From Thiohalocapsa sp. PB-PSB1 (GTDB taxonomy: Bacteria; Pseudomonadota; Gammaproteobacteria; Chromatiales; Chromatiaceae), in NCBI GenBank assembly GCA_016745215.1, contig CP050890.1, positions 868,001 to 932,000 on the forward strand: a stretch of 64,000 nt of DNA, read 5' to 3'. Made by a program: the position numbers and the translations under genes. This document shows, in pieces, positions 9,114 through 18,350 of the stretch; position 1 is the first letter of the stretch; each line of letters opens with the position of its first letter. Below the pieces are notes generated by a model, which was given only the letters and a program-made list of their open reading frames with translations, was not told the origin of the DNA and ran no database searches.

Positions 9114-10151
9114 TTGAAACTCGGCGAGGAGAGCGTGACTGCGTTACAGCATTTATTGATCAGGCGGTTCTTACCCCATCGATCCGGGCAACTCTTTGTT
9201 GCGATTCTGCTGGCGGCTCTCGCCATGCTTGCAGAGGGCAACGAGAATCCAGCAATCACAGCGCGTTCGAACTGCGACCAAACCGGCATTGCCGATCCAC
9301 TTTCCAAGCCCGCTGAGGGTCTTCATGGTGCGCTTGGGCGGTCGCCGCAATCGCATTCTGCGACACGCTATGTCTCGGCTCACGAAGCCCTGATGCGCCA
9401 AGCTGAGATGGACAGCGTCGTTGTGGATCTGCGCCGACCGGCGGAGGTCGCCGCATTGCGCATCGCCGGCGCGCTGAATATCCCGCCACATCAAGTCAAG
9501 ACAAAGGCGTTTCTGCGTGGCAAGCGGCTGTTACTGGCGGATGCCGGGTATCGTCATGGGCCGGCAGAACGTACCGCGGCGGAGCTGGACAAGGCAGGAT
9601 TTGACGAGGTGCAGATCATCGAAGGCGGACTGCATGCCTGGCATGCCGCCGGCGGTCCGCTGCTGGGGCCGATGGCGGAGAGCCCTTCCCGGCAATTGTC
9701 GCCGGCGGATGTGCTGGCGGAGGCGGCGTTTCCGCATTGGAAGCTACTGTGGGTGGCTGCGAAGCCTTCCGAGACCGCCACGACAGAGATCGCCGGAGAG
9801 GCATCGGGCGTTCGATTGCCGCCTTGGCCCGCGGTCGATGGGTCGAGTTTGCCGATGCAGCTCCCTATACCTGCGGCGCAGCTCTCGGCGACGGAGCTGG
9901 AACGGCTGCCTGCAACGATCGACAGCTTGTCACAGCCAGCGGAGGATGGTCTGACACCGCTGGTGCTGATCGTGGATGCGGACGGCAGGATCGGACGGGA
10001 ATTATTGCACTCGTTTGCTGAGGAGGCACCCTGGAATCTGTTCGTGCTCGACGGCGGGCTGATGGCCTGGGGGCGCGAACAGCGCCGCTTGGCGGCCATG
10101 TGGGCGCAACGAGCCAAGCCGCCGGAGCGCTCAGGTGCCTGCGGGCTTTGA
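9114..10151 (+). CDS. double rhodanese-like protein without catalytic cysteine
   Basis: 345 codons from TTG 9114; a GTG at 9135 close to an AGGAGAG is an alternative. The N-terminus has a membrane or signal segment (about residues 25-43). A first rhodanese-like domain (about 85-165) keeps the VVDLRRPAEV and IIEGGLHAWHAAGG segments, but the loop that normally holds the cysteine reads LLADAGYRHG. A second, poorer copy (about 275-330) has VLDGGLMAWG and also no cysteine. It is therefore more likely a binding protein than a sulfurtransferase. It overlaps the transglutaminase-like gene by 17 bases, so the two form a unit. Confidence 0.75.
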   Translation: MKLGEESVTALQHLLIRRFLPHRSGQLFVAILLAALAMLAEGNENPAITARSNCDQTGIADPLSKPAEGLHGALGRSPQSHSATRYVSAHEALMRQAEMDSVVVDLRRPAEVAALRIAGALNIPPHQVKTKAFLRGKRLLLADAGYRHGPAERTAAELDKAGFDEVQIIEGGLHAWHAAGGPLLGPMAESPSRQLSPADVLAEAAFPHWKLLWVAAKPSETATTEIAGEASGVRLPPWPAVDGSSLPMQLPIPAAQLSATELERLPATIDSLSQPAEDGLTPLVLIVDADGRIGRELLHSFAEEAPWNLFVLDGGLMAWGREQRRLAAMWAQRAKPPERSGACGL

Positions 10152-11145
10152 CCTGATTGGCCGGCTCCGGCTTGCTGCCTTGGGAATGGGTATCCTGCTG
10201 GGCTCCGGCTCACATACCGCCCTTTGTGCCGAGTTGGCGACTGATCTGGCAACCGAGCCGGCGTCAGCAGGGACTGCAAACGCGCGGATCGCAGCCACTG
10301 ATGGCGTGGCAGCGACTGCGCCGCTCGCCACCGCCGGCATGCAGCGTCGGGTGCCGATGGTACTGGAGGTGCGCAACCAAAGCGCTGAGCTGGCAACGGC
10401 GATTGCGGTTGGGGTCTTTCTACCGGTTGCGGCGGCGGTGCGTCAGCAATGCTGTCAGCAGATCGAGGCATCCATGGCCTATGAGCTTCTGACCGATGCC
10501 CTCGGCAACCAGGCGATGCGGTTTCGGCTGCCTCCGCTGCCGCCCCACGCCGCGCGGATGATTCGCTTGACCGCGACCCTGCAGCACCAAAGCAACGCGC
10601 AGGCGAATCCGGGGTATCGCGCACGGGCGTCGATCAAGTCGATGCGGTTGCTGTTGGCTGCCGAGCCCTTGATCGAGGTCGATTCGGAACAGATTCAACA
10701 CATCGCCATGCTTCTGAAAGAAGCAAATCCCATGGCAACCGCAAGCGCTATCAATGACTGGGTCTCCAACCATCTACAATACAGCGGTTACCGGCGCAAT
10801 GCGATCGGTGCGCTGGCCGCATTGAACCATCGCCAGGGCGACTGTACCGAGTTCGCGCATCTCTTTATCGCGTTGGCCCGCGCTGCCGATCTGCCCGCCC
10901 GCACAATGGCAGGCTACGTCCTTGGCCCGACGCAGCGACCCAGCGCCGCCGGTCTGCATAATTGGGCCGAGGTGCTGGTACATGCGCGCTGGCTGATTGC
11001 AGACCCACAGCACCGCTTGCTCGGCGACGGTGATGGGCGTTACCTGGCCACGCGCAGGCTCGGCGTGGTGCCGGAGGCTCCCTGGCCATCAGAGGCAGTC
11101 CGCTTCTGGGTCGAGGGAGATGGCGTCAGCGTGCGTATGCGGTGA
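10135..11145 (+). CDS. transglutaminase-like protein, exported
   Basis: 336 codons from a GTG inside the end of the preceding gene. A signal or membrane segment lies at about residues 12-30. A beta-rich middle region is followed by a transglutaminase-like core: catalytic cysteine in GDCTEFAHLF (about 240), histidine in LHNWAEVLV (about 278) and aspartate in IADPQHR (about 290). All three catalytic positions are present. In bacteria such domains act as cysteine proteases or protein cross-linkers. Coupled expression with the rhodanese-like protein suggests a shared periplasmic job; no substrate is evident. Confidence 0.85.
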   Translation: MPAGFDLIGRLRLAALGMGILLGSGSHTALCAELATDLATEPASAGTANARIAATDGVAATAPLATAGMQRRVPMVLEVRNQSAELATAIAVGVFLPVAAAVRQQCCQQIEASMAYELLTDALGNQAMRFRLPPLPPHAARMIRLTATLQHQSNAQANPGYRARASIKSMRLLLAAEPLIEVDSEQIQHIAMLLKEANPMATASAINDWVSNHLQYSGYRRNAIGALAALNHRQGDCTEFAHLFIALARAADLPARTMAGYVLGPTQRPSAAGLHNWAEVLVHARWLIADPQHRLLGDGDGRYLATRRLGVVPEAPWPSEAVRFWVEGDGVSVRMR

Positions 11146-11185
11146 GGATTCAGGTCTTACGCTGATTGGATATTCTCGACCAATA

Positions 11186-11211
11186 AGGCGATTCCTCTCC
11201 GGCAATCGCCT
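11186..11211. repeat. 26-bp REP-like hairpin
   Basis: AGGCGATT, a CCTCTCCGGC-type centre, then AATCGCCT: an 8-bp perfect stem. The same unit recurs at 16684-16709 (other orientation) and, degenerate, at 57113-57135 and 5229-5247. All copies lie between genes. Confidence 0.75.
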
Positions 11212-11231
11212 CAAATGACAGACTCGATAAA

Positions 11232-12032
11232 ATGACAGATAGAGGGGAAAAACGCATTGCACTCGTCACCGGCGCAACCGGAGTGATCGGCAAAGCGATC
11301 GCTGAGCGCATTGCCACGACACCCGGTTTCGAGGTCGTCTTGCTGTGCCGCGATGCGACCAAGGCCGAGGCTGCGGTGACCGAAATCCGCGAGCGCACCG
11401 GCAATGCCGGGGTCAGCCACGAGATCGTCGATCTTTCACGCCGGGCATCCATCGCCGAGCTGGCCATGCGCTGGCAAGGTCCGGTCCATGTGCTGGTCAA
11501 TAACGCTGCCATTACAGCGCGCCAACGCAGCGAGACGCCGGAGGGCATCGAGCTGCAATTTGCCACCAATGTGCTCGGCTACTTCCGGATGATCCAAGCC
11601 TTTCGCGATCGGCTTGCCGCGGCAGCGCCGTCGCGGGTGGTGAATGTCGCCAGCTACTGGGCGGGTGGGCTCCACCTGCGCGATCTGGAGTTTCGGCTTC
11701 GCCACTACGACAACGACAGCGCTTATCGCCAGTCGAAGCAGGCTGATCGAATGTTGACGGTCGCCTTCGCCGAGCGACTGCGGGGCGACGGTATCGACGT
11801 AAACGCCTGCCACCCCGGCGATCTGTCCTCGACGCTCAGCCGCAACCTGGGCTTTGGTGGTCACGAGACCCCAGAGCAGGCAGCCGACACTCCGGCATGG
11901 CTTGCCACCGATCCCGGGCTGACTGGAGAAACCGGCCGTTATTATGAGCGTCGTAGGGTTACGACCTGCCGCTTCGGCTCTGACGCTGACGCCGTCGATG
12001 CATTGTTCCAGGCCTGCGAAGGCTACGATTAA
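11232..12032 (+). CDS. short-chain dehydrogenase/reductase
   Basis: 266 codons. It has a Rossmann fold with the NAD(P) motif TGATGVIG (residues 14-21), the NNAA segment (about 89) and the catalytic Ser of VASYW (about 138) with Tyr and Lys of YRQSK (about 166). An arginine after the second strand (CRDATKA) favours NADP. The layout resembles retinol dehydrogenase/WW-domain oxidoreductase-like members. The substrate cannot be read from sequence. It is transcribed alone and faces the alpha-E gene tail to tail. Confidence 0.88.
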   Translation: MTDRGEKRIALVTGATGVIGKAIAERIATTPGFEVVLLCRDATKAEAAVTEIRERTGNAGVSHEIVDLSRRASIAELAMRWQGPVHVLVNNAAITARQRSETPEGIELQFATNVLGYFRMIQAFRDRLAAAAPSRVVNVASYWAGGLHLRDLEFRLRHYDNDSAYRQSKQADRMLTVAFAERLRGDGIDVNACHPGDLSSTLSRNLGFGGHETPEQAADTPAWLATDPGLTGETGRYYERRRVTTCRFGSDADAVDALFQACEGYD

Positions 12033-12072
12033 GGCGATTGCGGAAGAGACTGTGCGAGTTCGGGTCGAGCAG

Positions 12073-13020
12073 TCAAGCCGCCTCGTCGACCTGTATCGGC
12101 GGCGGGAACCAGGTGTCGGCCACCTCGGTGTGCAATTCCGCGATGCCAAGCTGCAGATCATCAACAAATTCGTGCAGTTCCACCTGGCTCAGAATCGCCA
12201 GCTCGGCCGCGTCAAGCCCGCGTGCCAGACGGCCAATGACGCGTAATGAGGATTCGTTGCGCGGCAGGCGCTCCAAACACATGCGTGCATGCTCGATGCA
12301 ATAGCGCACCGAGCGCGGAAACAGCGCATTTTGAAAAATAAAGCGCAGTACCGGCCCGCGCTGCACGCTGATCTGCTCGCTGCGCCGGTACATTTGGTAG
12401 GCGGTCATGGACTTGAGTACGCTAACCCATTGAATATTATCGTAAGGGCGTAGTTCATCGGCATTCGGCAGCAGCGTCGCGGAGCGCACGTCGGCGATGC
12501 GCGTGGTCATGTCGGCGCGTTCCAGGTAGCGGCCCAGGCGCATAAAATCGTAGCCCTGGTCATGCAGCATGGTGCCATCGATCAGGCCGGTGATGGCCTG
12601 GCAACTATTGATCAGCGCGCGCAGATAGGCGTGGCGTCCGGTCTTGGTCAGACCCTTTTGCAGTTGCTCGCCGGCAAACAGGTACAGGCCGTTGATCTGC
12701 TCCCAGGCCTCGCGCGGTACGATGTCGCGGATGGTGCGGCAGTTCTCGCGTGCGGCCGCCAGCGCGGACATGGTGGAGCCGGAATGGCGCTCGTCGCCGA
12801 GCAGGAAGCGCACCACCTGACGCTCGCCATAGTCTCGAAAGTGTTCTTCGAACAGGTTGTTGGCGCCGGTGATGTCGACCAACGGTCGCCAACCCGGCGC
12901 GATTCCTTTGGGTAGATCCATCAGCAGGTTGGCGTTCACCGACACGATGCGCGCGGTGTTTTCGGCACGCTCGATGTAGCGGGCGAGCCAATAGGTGTTC
13001 TCTGCAACACGGGAAAGCAT
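12073..13020 (-). CDS. alpha-E domain protein
   Basis: 315 codons. The protein is all-helical and starts MLSRVAENTYWLARYIERAE, the hallmark of the alpha-E (DUF403) family. The ERAEN and RLGRYLERADMTTR segments recur through it. It follows the ATP-grasp gene after 23 bases. These two families nearly always occur together, often with a transglutaminase-like protein and a proteasome-type peptidase, and are thought to make or modify a peptide; the chemistry in this locus is not shown. Confidence 0.9.
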   Translation of the reverse strand: MLSRVAENTYWLARYIERAENTARIVSVNANLLMDLPKGIAPGWRPLVDITGANNLFEEHFRDYGERQVVRFLLGDERHSGSTMSALAAARENCRTIRDIVPREAWEQINGLYLFAGEQLQKGLTKTGRHAYLRALINSCQAITGLIDGTMLHDQGYDFMRLGRYLERADMTTRIADVRSATLLPNADELRPYDNIQWVSVLKSMTAYQMYRRSEQISVQRGPVLRFIFQNALFPRSVRYCIEHARMCLERLPRNESSLRVIGRLARGLDAAELAILSQVELHEFVDDLQLGIAELHTEVADTWFPPPIQVDEAA

Positions 13021-13043
13021 GGATATACTCCTGATCGAGCTTG

Positions 13044-14519
13044 TTACTGCGATTGCGTCTGACTCTCACCGACACTCTGGGGTACGATCCAAGTATCTTT
13101 GCTGCCACCACCCTGCGACGAGTTGACCACTAGGGATCCCTTACGTAGGGCGACGCGAGTCAGTCCGCCCATGGTGACCTGCTGGCGGTCGGCGGAAAGG
13201 ATGAACGGGCGCAGGTCGACATGGCGCGGTTCGACGCTGTGCTTGATGACCGTCGGCACGGTGGATAATTTCAGAGTCGGCTGCGCAATGTAATTACGTG
13301 GGTCTTTTTTCACCAGGGACACAAATTTATCGCGCTCGGCCTGACTTGACGCTGGCCCCACCAGCATGCCGTAACCGCCGGATTCGTTGGCCGGTTTCAC
13401 CACCAGTTCGGCGATGTTTTCGATCACGTATTGCAATGCATCGGGCTCCATGCAGCGGAAGGTGGGCACATTTGGAATGATCGGTTCTTGATCCAGGTAG
13501 TATTGAATAATTTCTGGTACAAAGGCGTAGACTACCTTGTCGTCTGCGACCCCGGCTCCCGGGGCGTTGGCCAGTGCCACATTGCCTGCTTTCCAGGCGC
13601 GCATCAAACCGGGCACGCCCAGTGCCGATTCTGGATTGAACGCCTCCGGATCGAGAAACAGGTCATCGACGCGACGATAGATCACGTCCACCCGCTCCGG
13701 GCCATCGACAGTGCGCATATAGCAGCAGTCGTCATCGTCGACAAACAGATCGCGTCCTTCCACCAATTCCGCGCCCATCTGTTGCGCCAGGTAGGAGTGC
13801 TCGAAATAGGCCGAGTTGTAGATGCCGGGTGTCAGCACCGCCACCTCCGGATATTCGGCCGGGCGTGGCGACAGCGCTGCTAGGGTGTCGAACAACTGGC
13901 TAGGGTAGTCATCCACCGGCAGCGGCGCATAATGCTCGAACAATTCCGGGAAGACGCGTTTGGTCACGAGCCGGTTTTCGAGCATATAAGAGACGCCCGA
14001 GGGTACGCGCAGATTGTCCTCCAGCACATAAAGAGTGCCGTCGGAGTCGCGCACCAGGTCGGAACCGCAGATGTGCGCCCAAATACCTAGAGGCGGATCG
14101 ACGTCCACGCATTGTGGCCGAAAATTCACTGATTTATCCAGGATCTGCTGTGGCAAGATCTTGTCCTTGATGATTTTTTGGTCGTGATAGAGATCGTCGA
14201 TGAACAGATTCAGGGCCTGTACCCGCTGTTTCAGCCCGGCCTCGACCCGGCGCCATTCCGGCTCCGAAATCAAGCGTGGGATCACATCGAATGGCCAGGT
14301 GCGGTCGATGGTGCCGCCTTCTTCCGAATACACCGTGAAGGTGATGCCCATTTCTTTAATCGAGACATTGGCGGCCTCCTGACGAGCGGTCAGTTCTTCG
14401 ATGCCAAGTTCGGCGAGGTCGGTGGCCATCACCTCGCCGACCTCGCGTGCCTGTGCTGGAGCTTGCAATAACTCGTCGTAGAATGCCTCGCAAGGGTAGC
14501 TCGTCCAGTCGATACTCAT
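13044..14519 (-). CDS. circularly permuted ATP-grasp type 2 protein
   Basis: 491 codons from ATG 14519 (MSIDWTSYPCEAFYDE); an open frame to 14633 adds a hydrophobic stretch that does not belong to the family. It contains the typical GIWAHICGSDLVRDSDG and YVLEDNLRVPSGVSYMLENR segments, then VVKPANESGGYGM, a glycine-rich ATP-grasp loop. Members are thought to ligate amino groups to carboxylates using ATP. It is the first gene of the two-gene unit with the alpha-E protein. A transglutaminase-like gene lies 3.4 kb away on the other strand. Confidence 0.92.
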   Translation of the reverse strand: MSIDWTSYPCEAFYDELLQAPAQAREVGEVMATDLAELGIEELTARQEAANVSIKEMGITFTVYSEEGGTIDRTWPFDVIPRLISEPEWRRVEAGLKQRVQALNLFIDDLYHDQKIIKDKILPQQILDKSVNFRPQCVDVDPPLGIWAHICGSDLVRDSDGTLYVLEDNLRVPSGVSYMLENRLVTKRVFPELFEHYAPLPVDDYPSQLFDTLAALSPRPAEYPEVAVLTPGIYNSAYFEHSYLAQQMGAELVEGRDLFVDDDDCCYMRTVDGPERVDVIYRRVDDLFLDPEAFNPESALGVPGLMRAWKAGNVALANAPGAGVADDKVVYAFVPEIIQYYLDQEPIIPNVPTFRCMEPDALQYVIENIAELVVKPANESGGYGMLVGPASSQAERDKFVSLVKKDPRNYIAQPTLKLSTVPTVIKHSVEPRHVDLRPFILSADRQQVTMGGLTRVALRKGSLVVNSSQGGGSKDTWIVPQSVGESQTQSQ

Positions 14520-14651
14520 GAATGAATGCTCGTCAGTAGATGCAGCACGTTGACTGCAAGGGGTTAATCGCAACAAGGTTGGATACAGCAGAATGAATGC
14601 ATGGAGACTAAGTCCAAACCATGTTACGACCAATTGTAATCAGAAGCGAAA

Positions 14652-15704
14652 TCAACCGTTTTCAGGAAGAGTTGCCGGGCGCGCAAACGGCAGCTGCAAG
14701 GTGATACGGATCGGGTGATGATCCGAAGGCGCTGGATCGAGATCGTAGTCCAACGCCCGATAGCTGCCGGCGATAAGCCAAGGCGCCGCATTACCACTCA
14801 ACACGAAATAATCGACGGCATAGGGATATTTCGGATTGTAGGCGTAGGGGAAAGGGATGCCGGCATTAGCAAGGGTCAGATCCGCATTCGCATTTGCAAT
14901 CCCGCTGCCGGGCAGGCAAGTGCGTCCCAGCAGCCGGTCGCGGCGCCAGGTGCAAACCTCGCCATCGTTGATCGCATTCCAGAAATCATCCTGTGGCTGG
15001 TCCAATTGGCGGTTGAAGTCGCCGATCACAATAAATGGCTGGTCGATGGTAGCAAGCCTATCCAACCATTCCTCCAGAATGCCTCGCTGGCGGCGTAAGA
15101 CCAAACATTGCTCACGTTGGACATCGCGCACATCCAGGCGGCCCCAGGCGCAGCCGGATTTGAGATGCAGGGACATCAGCTCGAGCCCGTCGGTATCGTC
15201 TCCAGTGGTGACCAGCGGCTCGATGCGAATGCGCGTGCCCCAGCGGCGGCCCTCGATTCCGACGTCTTCGAACGCTGGCAATTCGCGCCAGCGCAGTCCC
15301 GATGCGGCCAGCCGTTCACGGTGGATTGCAAAGCCGGTGCGCTGCGCGGTGATCCGCTGTCCCGGCTTTTCGCGGCAGTCACCGCGTGCACGCTCATCGC
15401 GTGGAGAAACAAGGATTGCATAGATGGCCGGATCGAAAACGCGTGCCACCGCCGCCGAATTCTCGACTTCCTGCAATGCGATGATATCGGCACCCAGGCG
15501 CTCGGCTACGTCGCGCAATGCCGCATAATCTGCCTCGGTACGCGCTCGGCAGCCGGCACCGTTGGCGGCGGCCAGGTGTTCGATATTCCAACTGGCGAGC
15601 ACTAACCCCGTCGGCTTTGGGGCGCCAGTGCAGCCATGCAGCGGCATGCCGCCAGCAAGCAATAAAGCGGGTAGTATAGTGCGCAGGGTGGAATAAGCGA
15701 CCAT
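14652..15704 (-). CDS. lipoprotein of the endonuclease/exonuclease/phosphatase family
   Basis: 350 codons from ATG 15704. The N-terminal segment LLLAGGMPLHGC looks like a lipoprotein signal peptide with the lipid-bearing cysteine at about residue 25. The EEP fold is shown by ASWNIEHL, IIALQEVENS, MSLHLKSGC, IVIGDFNRQ and the final SDHHPI, which hold the metal and catalytic residues. The enzyme class covers secreted nucleases and phosphodiesterases; an exported nuclease is the best guess. No ribosome-binding site precedes the ATG: its place is taken by four copies of a 13-bp repeat. Confidence 0.85.
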   Translation of the reverse strand: MVAYSTLRTILPALLLAGGMPLHGCTGAPKPTGLVLASWNIEHLAAANGAGCRARTEADYAALRDVAERLGADIIALQEVENSAAVARVFDPAIYAILVSPRDERARGDCREKPGQRITAQRTGFAIHRERLAASGLRWRELPAFEDVGIEGRRWGTRIRIEPLVTTGDDTDGLELMSLHLKSGCAWGRLDVRDVQREQCLVLRRQRGILEEWLDRLATIDQPFIVIGDFNRQLDQPQDDFWNAINDGEVCTWRRDRLLGRTCLPGSGIANANADLTLANAGIPFPYAYNPKYPYAVDYFVLSGNAAPWLIAGSYRALDYDLDPAPSDHHPIRITLQLPFARPATLPENG

Positions 15705-15705
15705 T

Positions 15706-15757
15706 TGATTTTCTGTGGTGATTTTCTGTGGTGATTTGCTGTGGTGATTTTCTGTGG
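15706..15757 (-). repeat. four tandem copies of a 13-bp unit before the EEP lipoprotein gene
   Basis: TGATTTTCTGTGG is repeated four times on the plus strand (15706-15718, 15719-15731, 15732-15744 with one change, 15745-15757). It ends one base before the ATG complement at 15702-15704. The tract occupies the place of the leader, or of the first codons if the TTG at 15767 is used. Confidence 0.9.
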
Positions 15758-15896
15758 GAATCGTCAATTTTCGCGGGTTTCGGCGTTCTGCTCAGGACAC
15801 AAAGTAGACCTGATTGAGACGATTAGCGGATACTTTACGTACCAGGTGACGCAGCACTGTCGTTCCCGCTTTTCGGGGCCTGTCCCTGAGGTATCC

Positions 15897-16148
15897 CAGG
15901 CTGTCGAAATCTGCCGTCTCGCTAAAACAAGCGCTTCCCGGTTTATGGATGCTTAATCGGTGTCGGGGTCGGTGTCAAGGGCGGAATTAGGGATTGGTAT
16001 CGAGCTAGCTGCTTTGATCGATGAGCGGATTCGATTCCGATTCCGATAGCGAGCCCGACACCGATTCGGCTTCCTCAGTGCGTTCGATGATGCAATCCAA
16101 GACCCGGAATCGGTTTGGCATCAAAACTCAGGACATTTCGACAGCCTA
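15897..16148 (+). mobile_element. MITE, complete copy with 9-bp target duplication
   Basis: 252 bp. The ends are CAGGCTGTCGAAAT and ATTTCGACAGCCTA; the flanks GAGGTATCC at 15888-15896 and 16149-16157 are identical. It encodes nothing. It contains internal complementary blocks (GTCGGTGTCGGGGTCGG and CCCGACACCGA). Confidence 0.9.
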
Positions 16149-16157
16149 GAGGTATCC

Positions 16158-16796
16158 CCACAAACCGGCCCTGGCATTTGGACGGTTTTCCCATGGTCGA
16201 TCCTTGTCGTGTAGCCGGCGCATGGGTCGACGACGCCGGCAGGTCGGACGCAAGGCATCGGGCCTGGGCCTTGCCGACAGGACAGTATAAGGCGTTGTTA
16301 CAGCAGTGGATTATCTGGGGGTACCTCAGCGCCTGTCCAACTTAGAGGTCCATCGCGAGGAACAGCGAGGCGGAGACCAAGTTTTCCCCCGATTGAGGGA
16401 AATAGCCACCTCTATTTGACGAGATCTTGACGAGATCGCAAAAAACTGGGCCGGCAAATGTTGTTCCGCGGAAGGATAACCTAAGTCAAGCGAGCTCCTA
16501 GATGGGACTGACGCCAGTATAGCAGGTGATAATGTGTGCTGACCCGATGCGGAAGGCGGGACAAGACAAGCCATAGGGTATAAAAATCGACCGGAATCGC
16601 CCAACACTGTTGTGATCTGAGCCTGATGATTGAACTTCAGCCGCCGAGCGGGCGCTCCCGCGTTGCTTTTCGCTCCCCTCACTAGGCGATTGCCGGAGAG
16701 AAATCGCCTTGAGGGAGTGGCCACCTATGACGATCATTAAGCGGCATCGGTCGCGATGCCAGGACTAGGTAGTTAAACTGAACTCCGAGATTAAGC
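16158..16796. other. spacer holding a REP-like hairpin
   Basis: No gene I can support. The 26-bp hairpin AGGCGATTGCCGGAGAG...AATCGCCT lies at 16684-16709. A minus-strand open frame over 16326-16724 is not gene-like: it has low-complexity composition and runs through the hairpin. The rest shows no clear structure. Confidence 0.5.
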
Positions 16797-17429
16797 ATGC
16801 AAACACACACAGAATATGTTTCTTCAGCATTGGCGTTGCCCTTTATTGTTGCAATCTGCTGTGCCCTCTGCGCGGCAAATGCATTGAGTGCGCAGCCACC
16901 ACGCCCTGGGCCGATGACCTTCAGTGTCTTGGATCAAAACGGCGACGGCGCAGTTACCGAGCAGGAGTTTGCCGCTGCCCGCGCCGAGCGTATGGCAACC
17001 CGCGCCGCCCAGAACGCGCCGATGCGCGGCGCGGCCAAGGCTCCGGCGTTTTCCGATTTCGACACCGATGGCGACGGTCGCATGAGCGCGGATGAGTTCG
17101 CCGCTGGACGGGAGGCACGCATGCAGAGTCGCTCGGGCATACGCGCACGCCCTGGGCCGGGCATGGGAGCGGGTGGCGCGGCGGGTAGGCGTGCGCCAAC
17201 TTTTGCGGAATTCGACCTAAATGGCGATGGCGGTCTGACCAAGCAGGAATTTTACGATGTGCGCGCCCAACGCATGCGCGAACGCGCCCAGCTGGGTTTT
17301 CCGATGTCCAACGCGGCAAATGCACCAACCTTTGAGGCTGTGGACAGCAATGCTGATGGTGTCATCAGCCCGCCGGAGTTTGCCCAATCGCGGGCGGCGC
17401 ACCGCCAGCAAATGATCGACCGACCCTGA
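16797..17429 (+). CDS. exported EF-hand protein
   Basis: 210 codons with a signal peptide (about residues 8-32, ending ALSAQ). Four EF-hand calcium loops follow: DQNGDGAVTEQEF, DTDGDGRMSADEF, DLNGDGGLTKQEF and DSNADGVISPPEF. Each has acidic residues at positions 1, 3 and 5 and a closing Glu. They are joined by Arg/Ala-rich linkers. It is probably a periplasmic calcium-binding protein; similar small proteins occur widely in gammaproteobacteria without a known partner. It is a single gene. Confidence 0.9.
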   Translation: MQTHTEYVSSALALPFIVAICCALCAANALSAQPPRPGPMTFSVLDQNGDGAVTEQEFAAARAERMATRAAQNAPMRGAAKAPAFSDFDTDGDGRMSADEFAAGREARMQSRSGIRARPGPGMGAGGAAGRRAPTFAEFDLNGDGGLTKQEFYDVRAQRMRERAQLGFPMSNAANAPTFEAVDSNADGVISPPEFAQSRAAHRQQMIDRP

Positions 17430-17569
17430 TTGGAAGCGACAGCAACAGGGAAACGACAGAGCTTAGGCGTACAACCCGACGTACTACTCCCGCTGGAGCG
17501 GCGCCGACGCCAACAGCCCAAGGCAGCACCGGTTCGGTCATTCGAAGGCCGAGCCGGTAGACTGAGTGC

Positions 17570-18121
17570 TTAGGGCAGGGTGATGCGTTGCATAATACCG
17601 TCCTTAAGCCACCAATGCTTGATTGCCGCGGCAATATGCACCACCACCAAGGCCAGTACGATTAGGCCGGCGATGCCGTGAAGCTTGAATAGCTGCTCGC
17701 CGAGGGCCTTGTTCTCGCCGACCAGTGCCGGCAGATTCCAGTTAAAGAATTCTACTGGATAGCCGCTGAGAGCGGTGGCCAGCGCGCCGCCAATAGGTAA
17801 ACCGAGCAGCAGCACGTACAACAGTAGGTGCGTACCGCCGCCGATAACTCGTTCCGCTCCCGTCAACGCTTGCTCATAGGCCGGCGGCGGACTCTTGAAG
17901 CGCAATCCTACGCGCAGAATCATTAATAAAAACAAAATTATACCGAAGGTCTTGTGATATTTATACAGGTCGTTAGTTATCGCATCGCCAAACATCTCTT
18001 TGGTGCCGTCGTAGCCGAGGGTCATGAAAATCAAGCCGATGGCCAGTAGGCCAAATACCAGCAATGCGATCAGCCAGTGCAGCGAGCGCTGTGTGAGCGT
18101 GTAGCGGGTCGTTGTCATCAT
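17570..18121 (-). CDS. cybB: cytochrome b561
   Basis: 183 codons; ATG 18118, six bases after GGAG, is as likely as 18121. There are four transmembrane helices. Histidines suited to haem binding lie in SLHWLIALLVFG (helix 1), YKYHKTFG (helix 2) and LHGIAGL plus VVHIAAAIKHWW (helix 4). This is the bacterial b561 family, inner-membrane di-haem proteins that pass electrons from quinol, in some cases to superoxide. The length is normal. It is transcribed alone and divergent from the methyltransferase. Confidence 0.92.
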   Translation of the reverse strand: MMTTTRYTLTQRSLHWLIALLVFGLLAIGLIFMTLGYDGTKEMFGDAITNDLYKYHKTFGIILFLLMILRVGLRFKSPPPAYEQALTGAERVIGGGTHLLLYVLLLGLPIGGALATALSGYPVEFFNWNLPALVGENKALGEQLFKLHGIAGLIVLALVVVHIAAAIKHWWLKDGIMQRITLP

Positions 18122-18350
18122 CTTCTCCGTGTGGATTGAAACGGGGCAGGTTGAAATCGGTGCCGACCGGTAGGGTGGGCATCACTTATGCTCTAGCCGG
18201 TCGGTACTCACGCATTTGTGGTCAAACCATGCCGGGACGCAAGTGCCTGCTTAGGCTTTCTGCCCGGAAACAACAGATTCTTGAATGTTATATGACCCTG
18301 CTCATGTGACATTGCCGTCAATTTCCGCAATCCGAATAACGGAGTCAATC

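Noticed and set aside
11436..12167. Minus-strand frame over the SDR gene
   Set aside because: Antisense shadow of a gene with an intact Rossmann and catalytic motif set.
16326..16724. Minus-strand 132-codon frame
   Set aside because: Runs through the REP-like hairpin and has no protein-like pattern or ribosome-binding site.
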